From Psychromonas ingrahamii 37 (lineage in GTDB: Bacteria > Pseudomonadota > Gammaproteobacteria > Enterobacterales > Psychromonadaceae), in contig NC_008709.1 of NCBI RefSeq assembly GCF_000015285.1, positions 4,030,001 to 4,094,000 of the forward strand: 64,000 nt of DNA, written 5' to 3'. The position numbers and the translations under genes are program-made. The notes below the pieces were generated by a model. That model searched no databases. It was not told the origin of the DNA and worked only from the letters and a program-made list of their open reading frames with translations. Each line of letters opens with the position of its first letter. Positions within the stretch are counted from its first letter, which is position 1. This document shows, piece by piece, positions 33,450 to 42,382 of this stretch.

Positions 33450-34982
33450 ATGCGTTTGTTGAGTTTCTTATTGTTAAGTATTTCCCTGCTTTTTAATGCA
33501 GCTTGTGTGTCAAAGACTTCCACTGTCTCAACTACGCCGGAGAAAATGCCCGTCATCAAGGAAAAATTTTCAAAAATCTTGGATAGCAATTTTCGAGGCT
33601 ATTTTAGTTTTGGTGATGGTAAAGGTTATTTCACGGCTTGTGATTCCGAACAAGATTTTCCAGTGATAGTTAATCCTGTATTAAGTCATATCTATGAACA
33701 AATCAGTTCGGCAAAATCCACCCCTGTGTATATCGAATTTATTGGTGAAATAACCTTTCCAGCCATAAATACACCACCATCGAATGCACTAATGCGGATA
33801 GATAGAGTTCAGCATATGGCGCTGCCTAAAGCATCATTGCAATGTGCTAAAGCAACTCATAATTTCTTATTTAAAGCTAAAGGTGAAAATCCCTATTGGC
33901 GCTTAAATCTTGATCAAGATCGGCTGCATTTTGCCACTCAAGCCGGTAATAGGGCTTATCAGATTCAAAATTCAAACTTTAACAGCACACAAACAAGCTA
34001 TATTAAAACTAACAATGAACAGGGAGAGCGGCTGAGTTTAAAAATTCAACCCGATCATTGTTATAATTTAAAAATGAAAGAATATTGGGGCCTTACCGCC
34101 AATGTTGACAGTGTCTGGGGGGATTTCAGCGGCTGTGGAGAAACTGGATGGCCAATAGATTATCGCGACTTTGCCGGTGATTACTTAAATATAACTCCCT
34201 TTAAAAAAATAAATTTAACGCTCAATTCAGATTACAGCGTTGAATATCAAGAAAATATTGGAGAAAAAAGCATTACTAAAACAGGCTTCTGGAAAAGTAA
34301 TTCTCCAGATCGGGTTGTAGTGATGCTAATGCAACAAGGTCTGCAAAAGATACAGGAAGAACTGATTTTCAACCGTTCAGGTGTCACACTCAGCAGTACT
34401 AAACTTAACAAAAATAATATTATCTCCAGGCTCCCTCCGTCTGAGAGGGTGTTCAATAAAATGACCAGTAAAAAAATCAGCTTAAAAAACAGCACAACCC
34501 AAATTGAAAGAGAATTCACAGTGCAGCATATTGACCCAAATGCAGAAATTGATAAAGCACTACAAAAAACGCTAAATCAATACTTTAAAATTCATGGCAC
34601 CAATCCAAAAAACACTCAATTTAGTGCGGTGAATTATGACCTCAACGGAGACGGTCTGAATGATGCGATCGTTCTACTTGATTGGTGTGCAAAGAGTGGC
34701 TGTGAAATGCTTATTTTTGAGCGCCAAGAAGATGGTTATCGTTTTGCAAGCCGCATATCTCAGGTACAAGTACCAGTCATAGTATCTAGTAGTCAGCATT
34801 ATTTATGGCAAAGTTTACTGGTTGAAAGAGATAGAAAATGGTTCATACTCGATTTTGACGGCATTAGTTACCCACCTGATACGCGCAATCTGCCACCGGT
34901 TAATAAACTTGATCTTGCCACTGATATTATTTTATTTAGCCAAGGTAGACCTAAAAAATGGTTCCCGATTAAAATACAATAA
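33450..34982 (+). CDS. Uncharacterized lipoprotein with a Ca-binding-like DLNGDG motif
   Basis: 510 aa from ATG 33450, which gives an ideal lipoprotein signal peptide (LLLSISLLFNAAC, Cys19) with CTGAG upstream; an ATG at 33426 adds eight residues but has no ribosome-binding site. The N-terminal third (RGYFSFGDGKGYFTACDSEQ) recalls COG3650/NlpE-like domains of envelope lipoproteins. The C-terminal part has NYDLNGDGLNDAIVLLDWC, an EF-hand-like acidic loop. Paired cysteines suggest disulfides. Single gene; function unknown. Confidence 0.7.
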   Translation: MRLLSFLLLSISLLFNAACVSKTSTVSTTPEKMPVIKEKFSKILDSNFRGYFSFGDGKGYFTACDSEQDFPVIVNPVLSHIYEQISSAKSTPVYIEFIGEITFPAINTPPSNALMRIDRVQHMALPKASLQCAKATHNFLFKAKGENPYWRLNLDQDRLHFATQAGNRAYQIQNSNFNSTQTSYIKTNNEQGERLSLKIQPDHCYNLKMKEYWGLTANVDSVWGDFSGCGETGWPIDYRDFAGDYLNITPFKKINLTLNSDYSVEYQENIGEKSITKTGFWKSNSPDRVVVMLMQQGLQKIQEELIFNRSGVTLSSTKLNKNNIISRLPPSERVFNKMTSKKISLKNSTTQIEREFTVQHIDPNAEIDKALQKTLNQYFKIHGTNPKNTQFSAVNYDLNGDGLNDAIVLLDWCAKSGCEMLIFERQEDGYRFASRISQVQVPVIVSSSQHYLWQSLLVERDRKWFILDFDGISYPPDTRNLPPVNKLDLATDIILFSQGRPKKWFPIKIQ

Positions 34983-35026
34983 ATTCATATTTATCCAAAA
35001 GAAGCATAAACCTCTTTTTGATTTAT

Positions 35027-36469
35027 TTATTTGCGGGAAGACTTTATTATTGTTTCAAAAAAAGCATGTTCAAAAATAACAACAGGTGATTTTGTGGCTT
35101 TAGTTAAATCGGTCTCAGGCCAATTATAGCCGTTTATAATTAAAGCAAAAAGACGCTCCCCACGCGCCGTTTTAACAATACCCAATAAGTTTGCCACACC
35201 TTTCATCGACCCCGTTTTTGCAACAATATTACCTTTTAACAAAGGTCCTGCGACCCCTTTATGGTAATGCAGTGTGCCGTCTACTCCAGCAATTGAAAAA
35301 CTGTCTAACAAGTTTAATTTAGCATCATTTTGGTAAACATATTTAAGGACAGTCATAAACAATTTAGCACTCATTAAATTATGACGAGATAACCCGGAAC
35401 CATCGGCCAGATAAGCATTTTCTAAATCAACACCGTTCTCCTGCAGAATTAATTTAAGCGCCTTAGCACCATTGAGAAAATTGCCGTCCTGTTGAAAATA
35501 GGCAGCACCCAGTGTTTTGAAAAGACTATCCGCAATTAAATTATCTGAGTCTTTGAGCATAATTTCCAATAATTTCCCTAGCTCAGGGGATTGATACTTA
35601 ACTAATACTTGCGAGACTTTCTTAGCTGTTTTTATCTGCTCAATTTTCACCTTACCAGTCAACTTAATACCGACATTTTTTAGTTCTGATTCAATAATTT
35701 GACTCGCATATGCAAAGGGATCGTTGACCGAAAAAGCCAAACCAAAAGGACGATTCCTCGGCACCATACAACCCCATAAATGGTAACGGTTATCACTATT
35801 ACGGGTCATTTTTAAGGCGCAAAATTGCTCATCTCGCTGCGCAGATGTGACCACATCGACGTTACTGCTTATCTCAACGGGTTCATAACTTGGAATAAAT
35901 AAACGCGCTTTTTTGGCATCTGCACTCACTACGCTGAGGTTACCTAATACGCAATTTCTGTTAACAATAATGGCATTTGACGGAGAGGTATAACAGACAC
36001 CCAAATCATTCCAGGCCTGACCATCACTCCATTGATAGCCGCTAAAATGAGCCGCGTTAATTAAAAGATCACCCCTTATCTGCTTGACACCCAATGCTTT
36101 AAAAGATGTTAGCATCTCTTTGATATCTGCACGCGACAGGGTGGGATCCCCAACAAAACGTAAGCGAATATCACCCTGATAATGATTATTTTTAATGTGA
36201 CTTTTGTTGCCCTCAAGGGTTGTTTGATAGCGAAAATTTTCACCTAGATATAACTTGGCAGCCGTCGCTGTTAATAACTTCTGTAAGCTTGCCGGAGTAC
36301 GCAGGATCTCGGCATTGGACTCAGCAAGCAATTGATTATTGGCAGGATCCAATACCAAATAAGAAAGCTGTGTCCCTTTAGGTAATAAAGCATGCAGTGC
36401 TGACCATTGATCAGCCAGTAAATTTACCGGCAGTAGAAATAAAGCAAAACACAGAATACGCTTAAACAT
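35027..36469 (-). CDS. dacB: D-alanyl-D-alanine carboxypeptidase/endopeptidase DacB (PBP4)
   Basis: Periplasmic low-molecular-mass penicillin-binding protein, 480 aa, class C type. The signal peptide ends near LLAD. The SxxK motif is TPASLQKLLT (Ser61, Lys64), SxN lies in KDSDNLIADSLF, and KTG is in VAKTGSMKG. GGAG precedes the ATG. It diverges from pyrB. Confidence 0.95.
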   Translation of the reverse strand: MFKRILCFALFLLPVNLLADQWSALHALLPKGTQLSYLVLDPANNQLLAESNAEILRTPASLQKLLTATAAKLYLGENFRYQTTLEGNKSHIKNNHYQGDIRLRFVGDPTLSRADIKEMLTSFKALGVKQIRGDLLINAAHFSGYQWSDGQAWNDLGVCYTSPSNAIIVNRNCVLGNLSVVSADAKKARLFIPSYEPVEISSNVDVVTSAQRDEQFCALKMTRNSDNRYHLWGCMVPRNRPFGLAFSVNDPFAYASQIIESELKNVGIKLTGKVKIEQIKTAKKVSQVLVKYQSPELGKLLEIMLKDSDNLIADSLFKTLGAAYFQQDGNFLNGAKALKLILQENGVDLENAYLADGSGLSRHNLMSAKLFMTVLKYVYQNDAKLNLLDSFSIAGVDGTLHYHKGVAGPLLKGNIVAKTGSMKGVANLLGIVKTARGERLFALIINGYNWPETDLTKATKSPVVIFEHAFFETIIKSSRK

Positions 36470-36585
36470 AAAAACTCCAATTATTTGTCAAGTCTCATCA
36501 TAACCCCTAACAATAACAAAGCGTTCAAAAAAACATTTCACTTTGATTAAAGCATTTAAAAAAGGCAGAATTCATGGGGGCGCGG

Positions 36586-36594
36586 TGCTATAAT
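36586..36594 (+). promoter_or_regulatory. Extended -10 promoter of pyrBI
   Basis: TGCTATAAT is an extended -10 with no good -35. Only about 38 bases separate it from the pyrB ATG, with no room for the UTP-sensitive leader peptide and attenuator seen in E. coli. Confidence 0.55.
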
Positions 36595-36631
36595 TTCCCT
36601 ATCGTCACTCGTTACCCATGAGTCAGAAAAT

Positions 36632-37567
36632 ATGAATAATCCATTATATCAAAAAAATATTATCTCCATCTCCGACCTTTCTCGTGCAGAGCTTGAACTT
36701 ATTCTAACAACAGCTCAATCATTAAAACACAACCCGCAACCCGAGCTGTTAAAAAATAAAGTTATTGCCAGTTGTTTCTTTGAAGCGTCAACACGAACCC
36801 GCCTTTCATTTGCAACAGCAGTGCAGAGGTTGGGAGGAACTGTGATTGGTTTTGATAATGCAGGAAATACCTCATTAGCACAAAAAGGGGAAACACTGGC
36901 AGATTCAGTTAAAATAATCGCTTCTTATGCTGACGCTTTTTTTATACGCCACCCGCAGGAAGGTGCGGCTCGTTTAGCGGCGGAATTTACCAACATCCCT
37001 GTTATCAATGGTGGAGACGGATCGAATCAACATCCTACGCAAACATTATTAGATCTGTTTACCATTTATGAAACGCAAAACAGACTCGATAACCTGAATA
37101 TTGCCTTTGTAGGCGATCTAAAATATGGCCGAACAGTGCACTCATTGGCACAAGCTTTGTCTTTATTTAACTGTAATTTCTATTTTATCGCTCCAGAAGC
37201 TTTGGCAATGCCCGACTACATACTGGAAGAACTTAATGAGAAAGGGATCAATTATTCTGTGCATAGCAGTATTGAAGAGGTTGTTGATTCACTCGATGTG
37301 TTGTATATGACAAGGGTGCAAAAAGAACGTTTTGATGAAACGGAATATCAACATATTAAATCCGCATTTTTGTTAAATGCAGATATGTTAGAAAACGTGC
37401 GGGAAAACTTAAAAGTACTGCACCCGTTACCTCGTGTGGATGAAATTAATATCAATGTCGATAAGACACCCTATGCTTATTATTTTCAACAAGCTCAAAA
37501 TGGCATTTATGCACGACAGGCTTTATTGGCTTTATTGTTAACAAACCATTTCCAAGATCAAGCGTAA
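36632..37567 (+). CDS. pyrB: Aspartate carbamoyltransferase catalytic subunit PyrB
   Basis: First committed step of pyrimidine synthesis. [20 protein letters not shown] is the carbamoyl-phosphate loop, [18 protein letters not shown] the second substrate motif, and [11 protein letters not shown] the aspartate loop. 311 aa matches E. coli. The pyrI gene follows after 9 bases. Confidence 0.97.
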   Translation: MNNPLYQKNIISISDLSRAELELILTTAQSLKHNPQPELLKNKVIASCFFEASTRTRLSFATAVQRLGGTVIGFDNAGNTSLAQKGETLADSVKIIASYADAFFIRHPQEGAARLAAEFTNIPVINGGDGSNQHPTQTLLDLFTIYETQNRLDNLNIAFVGDLKYGRTVHSLAQALSLFNCNFYFIAPEALAMPDYILEELNEKGINYSVHSSIEEVVDSLDVLYMTRVQKERFDETEYQHIKSAFLLNADMLENVRENLKVLHPLPRVDEININVDKTPYAYYFQQAQNGIYARQALLALLLTNHFQDQA

Positions 37568-37576
37568 GGGCTAATT

Positions 37577-38032
37577 ATGCAAAAGAAATTACAAGTAGAA
37601 GCAATTGAGCACGGCTCCGTCATTGATCACATCCCGGTTCAACAGGGCGTCAAAATCATCCGATTTTTTAACTTAACACAAACCAATGAAAAAATTACCA
37701 TCGGCCTGAACCTGGCAACCCACACCGGGCAAAAAAAAGATCTGATAAAAGTCGAAAATACTTTTATCAGCGATAAACAAGCCAATCAGCTGGCCTTATT
37801 TGCACCCCATGCCACTATTAATCAGATAAAAGATTTTAAGGTGGTCAATAAATTTCAGGTGCAGCTACCAGACTCTTTTATTGATGTGTTAGCTTGCCCG
37901 AACAGTAACTGCATCAGTCATCATGAGCCAGTAGATACACGTTTTTATGTCAAGAAAAAATCCACTCTCAAACTAAAGTGTCATTATTGTGAAAAAACCT
38001 TTGATCATTTATTTTTCAGTGAATTAGACTAA
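37577..38032 (+). CDS. pyrI: Aspartate carbamoyltransferase regulatory subunit PyrI
   Basis: Binds CTP, UTP and ATP to control PyrB. 151 aa. Allosteric domain in LQVEAIEHGSVIDHIPVQQG. The zinc domain has cysteines in CPNSNCISHHEP and LKCHYCEKTF. Forms an operon with pyrB. Confidence 0.97.
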   Translation: MQKKLQVEAIEHGSVIDHIPVQQGVKIIRFFNLTQTNEKITIGLNLATHTGQKKDLIKVENTFISDKQANQLALFAPHATINQIKDFKVVNKFQVQLPDSFIDVLACPNSNCISHHEPVDTRFYVKKKSTLKLKCHYCEKTFDHLFFSELD

Positions 38033-38217
38033 AGGATTGTCGCCCGACTTTTGTCCCAGGCCGATAATCAGGATCGACACTGTGATTTGGCCTTCGAGTT
38101 ATTTGATTTTTATCACGCAAACTCAAAACTGTTTTTTTCAATGTAAAAACAAGATTGTAAATGAATAAGTTAAGTTTATACTCAGTAATATCATACTAAC
38201 CATAGGCGAGCCTGATA

Positions 38218-38730
38218 ATGCATTACAATACTTCCCTCCTTTGCGATATTTACGCTGATACTGTTGATGTTGTTGAACCCCTGTTAACCAATTTTGGTGG
38301 GCGAAACTCTTTTGCCGGAGAAGTTGTCACCATCAAGTGTTTTGAGTCAGTTGGTCTGATTTATAAAGCACTTGAAGAAAATGGGTTAGGAAAGGTCTTA
38401 CTGGTCGATGGTGGTGGTTCATTACGCCGTGCTTTAGTTAATGCACACATTGCTGAACTTGCTGTTGAAAATGGCTGGGAAGGTATTGTCGTAAACGGCT
38501 GTGTACGTGAAGTGGATCTTCTTGAAGATTTAGATATAGGTATACAGGCAATCACTGCAATTCCTGTCGGGGCTGAAGATACACAAATAGGAGAGGTCAA
38601 CTCGCCAGTTAACTTTGCCGGTGTGACTTTCCTACCTGAAGATATTTTATATGCCGATAGTACCGGTATTATTATTTCGCCGGAGCCGCTCAATGCAGAG
38701 GCATTGACAGAATCAGATGAAATAGCTTAG
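38218..38730 (+). CDS. rraA: Regulator of RNase E activity RraA
   Basis: 170 aa. Trimeric protein that binds RNase E and inhibits mRNA decay. [20 protein letters not shown] and [20 protein letters not shown] are diagnostic. It converges with zapB, the same pair as in E. coli. Confidence 0.95.
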   Translation: MHYNTSLLCDIYADTVDVVEPLLTNFGGRNSFAGEVVTIKCFESVGLIYKALEENGLGKVLLVDGGGSLRRALVNAHIAELAVENGWEGIVVNGCVREVDLLEDLDIGIQAITAIPVGAEDTQIGEVNSPVNFAGVTFLPEDILYADSTGIIISPEPLNAEALTESDEIA

Positions 38731-38742
38731 CCGATAAATTGT

Positions 38743-38776
38743 AAAAAAGCCCAATTAATAATAAATCGGGCTTTTA
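38743..38776. terminator. Terminator after rraA
   Basis: AAAAAAGCCCAATT pairs with AATCGGGCTTTT (one mismatch), giving T-runs on both strands between the convergent rraA and zapB. Confidence 0.75.
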
Positions 38777-38887
38777 GTTGCTGACATTAACTTAACGTTA
38801 AGCACTCTTAAATAAATTTTCCTGAATTTTTGAGCCCTTTACTCAATAAAGGCGCTCTTTAAGATCAGAATACTTTAGGGTGAGTAC

Positions 38888-39112
38888 TTAGCTTTCAGTT
38901 TCTTCTATTTTACCCACTAAGGCACTTAAACGAGATTGCCATTTCTGGTGCTCTTCTGTTAATCGGATATTTTCTGCCTGTAACTGCTCACCTTTTTCAG
39001 TTAAAACCTGCTTATCTTCTTTGAGCTCTTCAACTTCCATTTGCAGCAACGCAATGGTATCTACCGTGTTTTGAATTTTACTTTCTAACTGTTCTAAAAG
39101 ATCCAATGTCAT
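38888..39112 (-). CDS. zapB: Cell division protein ZapB
   Basis: 74-aa coiled coil ([28 protein letters not shown] by position 2-30). FtsZ-ring accessory protein that binds ZapA and MatP. I start at ATG 39112 because AAGGAGAG precedes it; the frame is open to 39163 without a better site. The context next to rraA confirms the call. Confidence 0.9.
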   Translation of the reverse strand: MTLDLLEQLESKIQNTVDTIALLQMEVEELKEDKQVLTEKGEQLQAENIRLTEEHQKWQSRLSALVGKIEETES

Positions 39113-39272
39113 CAACTCTCTCCTTAAAATAATGTATGCTGTCAATTCATTGAGAGTAAGCATTCCCGTTTACTTATTCAACCATTGTTTTATGTTTGCT
39201 AACTATATTATGACAATATCAGGAAAATTATTGCTAACTATTACGCCTATCGCGTTAATTAAGTGAGAAATC

Positions 39273-39494
39273 ATGAAAAAAGAGATTAAGCTCGGTCAAT
39301 ACCGTCATTATAAAGGCGGTCTGTATAGGGTTGAGAATATCGCCACACACAGTGAAAACGAAGAGAAAATGGTGGTTTACCGTCCGCAGTATGGTGAGCA
39401 AGCCCTGTGGGTAAGACCACTTGATATGTTTGTAGAAGAGATCGAGATTGAGGGGAAAAAACAACCACGATTTCTTTTTATTGGCGAGACCTGA
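39273..39494 (+). CDS. DUF1653 domain protein
   Basis: 73 aa. GQYRHYKGGLYRVENIATHS and VYRPQYGEQALWVRPLDMF are the DUF1653 signature: a small beta-rich domain of unknown role. The C-terminus RFLFIGET and the bases after it are partly duplicated just downstream. Confidence 0.88.
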   Translation: MKKEIKLGQYRHYKGGLYRVENIATHSENEEKMVVYRPQYGEQALWVRPLDMFVEEIEIEGKKQPRFLFIGET

Positions 39495-39608
39495 GTTAAG
39501 GCCCGACAAAAGAGGTGCGAATTTAGGGTAGAAAGAAACCACGATTATTTTTATCGGCGAGACCTGTTTATTAGCAAAACCAGAGTAAGGGCCTATGAAA
39601 GAGGTGAA
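39455..39608 (+). repeat. Partial tandem duplication of the DUF1653 3' end
   Basis: ACCACGATTTCTTTTTATTG with GCGAGACCTGAGTTAAGGCC and AAAGAGGTG at 39469-39516 recurs at 39538-39606 as ACCACGATTATTTTTATCGG, GCGAGACCTG, AGTAAGGGCC and AAAGAGGTG, with a 16-base insertion in the second copy. The second copy lies outside any gene. Confidence 0.75.
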
Positions 39609-39639
39609 TGCAGTTTACAAACACCTCAATGAACTCCGT

Positions 39640-40422
39640 TTATGAAAGATATTGATCCATTGATAAAGACGGCATCTCACAGGAAGGAACACCTACAACT
39701 TTGGCTGGAACCCCTGCGACTGTGGTATGAGCAGGTACTGCGTATAATACAACACTGCCGGCACCAATTTTCGCACCCTTGCCAATTTCAATATTACCAA
39801 GCACTGTTGCGCCGGCCCCGATCATCACCCCCTGACGAATTTTAGGGTGGCGATCACCACAAGTTTTACCCGTTCCACCTAATGTCACACCTTGTAATAA
39901 AGAGACATCATCTTCAATAACGGCTGTTTCACCAATAACAACACCTGTCGCGTGGTCAAACATAATACCTTTACCGATAGTTGCTGCTGGATGAACATCT
40001 ACAGAAAACAGCTCAGAACTACGATTTTGTAAATATAACGCTAATGTTATGCGATTTTTTTTCCACAGCCAATGAGCAACACGGTGAACTTGAATTGCTT
40101 GAAAACCTTTAAGGTAAAGCAAAGGTGTTGAATAATCATTAACCGCAGGATCTCTGTCCTGAACGGCAATAATGTCAGCCATAACGGCAGTCATAATTTC
40201 TGGTGATTCAGTAAATGCTTCTTCAATAACTTCACGCAACAGAATGCCCGGCATAGTCGGGTGATCCAAACGATTAGCCAGCTGATAACTTAATGCCGAC
40301 TTTAAACTATGATGATTTAATATTGTTGAATAAAAAAAGCTCGCCAAAATGGGTTCACTAGCAGAATAATGCAGCGCTTCTTCCCTAATTTTTTTCCATA
40401 ATTTTTTCTGAGTCGCGTCCAT
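39640..40422 (-). CDS. cysE: Serine O-acetyltransferase CysE
   Basis: Makes O-acetylserine, the carbon skeleton for cysteine. 260 aa. N-terminal helical domain, then a left-handed beta-helix of hexapeptide repeats (HPAATIGKGIMFDHATGVVI, GVTLGGTGKTCGDRHPKI, GAGATVLGNIEIGKGAKIGA). Its ATG overlaps the fieF stop (TAATG), so the two are coupled. Confidence 0.96.
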   Translation of the reverse strand: MDATQKKLWKKIREEALHYSASEPILASFFYSTILNHHSLKSALSYQLANRLDHPTMPGILLREVIEEAFTESPEIMTAVMADIIAVQDRDPAVNDYSTPLLYLKGFQAIQVHRVAHWLWKKNRITLALYLQNRSSELFSVDVHPAATIGKGIMFDHATGVVIGETAVIEDDVSLLQGVTLGGTGKTCGDRHPKIRQGVMIGAGATVLGNIEIGKGAKIGAGSVVLYAVPAHTTVAGVPAKVVGVPSCEMPSLSMDQYLS

Positions 40423-41378
40423 TAAATATTGTCCTTATCCGAGGTAACTGGCGATGTTTCAAATTGTAATTTGTCGTTCAATTTTTCTTCCTCAACTATC
40501 GACAAAGGATCCAGATGGATGAGTATATCTGCGCGAGGGAAATCAGACTCTAACGCCTCTTCTAACTGATCCGCTTTGTTATGCGCTTCTAATAAGCTTT
40601 GATTATCATCAAGTTCCAAGTGTAGCTGAATGAATTTTGTATTACCCGATAATCTGGTTCGTAAATCATGAACACCACGCACCCCCTTGATATGATAGGC
40701 AGTTTTTACAATTTTCTCTTCATCAGATTTAGGCAGTTGTTTATCCATCAGAGCATCAATTGACAAACGGCCAATCTGCCATGCGCCATGTAAAATATAA
40801 AAACTAACCGCAATCGCAAATACACCATCAGCCCAATACCAGCCGTACCCGGCCAATATAAGCGCCAATAATACCGCGCCATTCATGGCAATATCGGTCC
40901 GGTAATGCAGTGAATCGGCTCTAATTGCCATGCTATCTGTTTTTTTCACAATATAGCTTTGAAATGCAACCAATAAAATAGTGACGATAACAGAGAAAAT
41001 CATTACCCCAATGCCAACATTTGTTGCACTTATTTGATGTCCGTTAACCAAAGCAGAAATACCATTAAACATCAAGTACATAGACGTACCAGAAATGAAG
41101 GCGGCTTGTGCTAGCCCGGCAAGACTCTCTGCTTTACCATGACCAAAACGGTGTTCATCATCGGCAGGTTGAAGGGCTATCTTAATCGCTAACAGATTGA
41201 TAATAGAAGTAGTGACATCCATTAACGAATCGGTCAGGGTGGCTAAAATACTGGCAGAGCCGGTCATCACCCAGGCAATTAATTTAACGAGAATCAGCAA
41301 AGAGGCGGCGAAAATAGCAGCCCGTCCGGCAAGGTTAACCAATCGGTTATACTCTTCTTTTTTGAGATTTTTGGACAA
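40422..41378 (-). CDS. fieF: Cation diffusion facilitator FieF (YiiP family)
   Basis: Inner-membrane Zn/Fe(II)/H+ antiporter of about 318 aa with six helices. The metal site motif is LTDSLMDVTTSI in TM2 and HYRTDIAMNGAVL in TM5. QPADDEHRFGHGKAESLAGL and VHDLRTRLSGNTKFIQLHLE match E. coli FieF. I start at TTG 41378, 6 bases after AGGTG; a GTG at 41387 is possible but lacks a ribosome-binding site. Overlaps cysE by one base. Confidence 0.92.
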   Translation of the reverse strand: MSKNLKKEEYNRLVNLAGRAAIFAASLLILVKLIAWVMTGSASILATLTDSLMDVTTSIINLLAIKIALQPADDEHRFGHGKAESLAGLAQAAFISGTSMYLMFNGISALVNGHQISATNVGIGVMIFSVIVTILLVAFQSYIVKKTDSMAIRADSLHYRTDIAMNGAVLLALILAGYGWYWADGVFAIAVSFYILHGAWQIGRLSIDALMDKQLPKSDEEKIVKTAYHIKGVRGVHDLRTRLSGNTKFIQLHLELDDNQSLLEAHNKADQLEEALESDFPRADILIHLDPLSIVEEEKLNDKLQFETSPVTSDKDNI

Positions 41379-41387
41379 AAAGAACAC

Positions 41388-41873
41388 CTATCATATAACA
41401 AAAAAATCAGGCAGTGATTATACCCTACCCATTTATAAATGCGAGTTTCAGTTCCTCGTCAAAGCGTTAAAATATCCTCTTCAACCGAGCATACCCACCC
41501 GCATTAATGATGACAAAATATTCTAATATTATCAATTTTTAATTGTCTCGGTCTGCATGTGCAAAAAAATCAGGTAGAATAAGAGCATGCACGACTTTAA
41601 ACATAAATCACCTGTTCGAGTTGCAAGGATTTATTTTTAATTAAGATACTTGAAAATAAGCAACAGAATCGCTTAAGCTAAGCAAGAGATCCCCGCACAG
41701 GCGAGAAAGGGGCTGAAGTATTACTGGAAATGCGATGCTTAAACATGGCGAAAATAATGATAAACAGGTAGATATGCACTTACAATTCCCTCGATTTGAC
41801 TAAACAGTCAACTTGCAACGATAATAAAAACGGTTTCTATAACGAGACTAAACAAAGAAGATGGCTACCGACT
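41388..41873. other. Intergenic region between fieF and trmL, no gene seen
   Basis: 486 bases between divergent genes. Only very short reading frames and no convincing tRNA, terminator or repeat were found. It must hold the promoters of both fieF-cysE and trmL. Confidence 0.6.
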
Positions 41874-42338
41874 ATGATTGAAATAGCACTATTTGAACCT
41901 GAAATCCCGCAAAATACTGGCGCCATTATCCGTTTATGTGCCAATACAGGCTGTGTTTTGCACTTAATCGAACCTTTAGGTTTTGATTTAGATGAGAAAA
42001 AAGTCCGCAGAGCAGGACTCGACTACCATGAACTGACCCATGTTTATCGCCATAAAAATTACAACGATTTTTTACAGGCGGTATCAGGTAAAAGAATTTT
42101 TGCTTGTACAACAAAAACAACTACCTTTCATAGTCAGGCAAATTTTCAAGCGGACGATGTATTACTTTTTGGCCCTGAAACACGAGGATTACCCGGTGAA
42201 ATCCTCGATGCTTTACCCCTCGAGCAAAAACTGCGTATTCCAATGAGAGCGGAAAGTCGCTCAATGAACTTATCTAATGCAGTCTCAGTATTCGTCTACG
42301 AAGCTTGGCGCCAACTCGATTTTGAAGGCGCAGTTTAA
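41874..42338 (+). CDS. trmL: tRNA (cytidine/uridine-2'-O-)-methyltransferase TrmL
   Basis: SPOUT-class enzyme that methylates the wobble base 34 of tRNA-Leu. 154 aa. Signatures: [41 protein letters not shown] and [20 protein letters not shown], the knot. I start at ATG 41874 (MIEIALF), matching the E. coli N-terminus; the frame extends upstream without homology. Confidence 0.95.
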   Translation: MIEIALFEPEIPQNTGAIIRLCANTGCVLHLIEPLGFDLDEKKVRRAGLDYHELTHVYRHKNYNDFLQAVSGKRIFACTTKTTTFHSQANFQADDVLLFGPETRGLPGEILDALPLEQKLRIPMRAESRSMNLSNAVSVFVYEAWRQLDFEGAV

Positions 42339-42345
42339 ACAAACG

Positions 42346-42371
42346 GCTAACGGCTGTCAGCTGACAGCTTC
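42346..42371. repeat. ACGGCTAACGGCTGTCAGCTGACAGC repeat between trmL and recJ
   Basis: Two CGGCTAA/CGGCTGT units and the palindrome GCTGTCAGCTGACAGC lie in the 44-base gap between convergent stop codons. GACGGCTGACGGCT at 61770-61783 is closely related. Confidence 0.6.
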
Positions 42372-42382
42372 TTATTTCGTTC

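Noticed and set aside
41650-41760. Possible structured RNA (GAGATCCCCGCACAGGCGAGA...)
   Set aside because: No consistent stem set or known family could be traced by eye.
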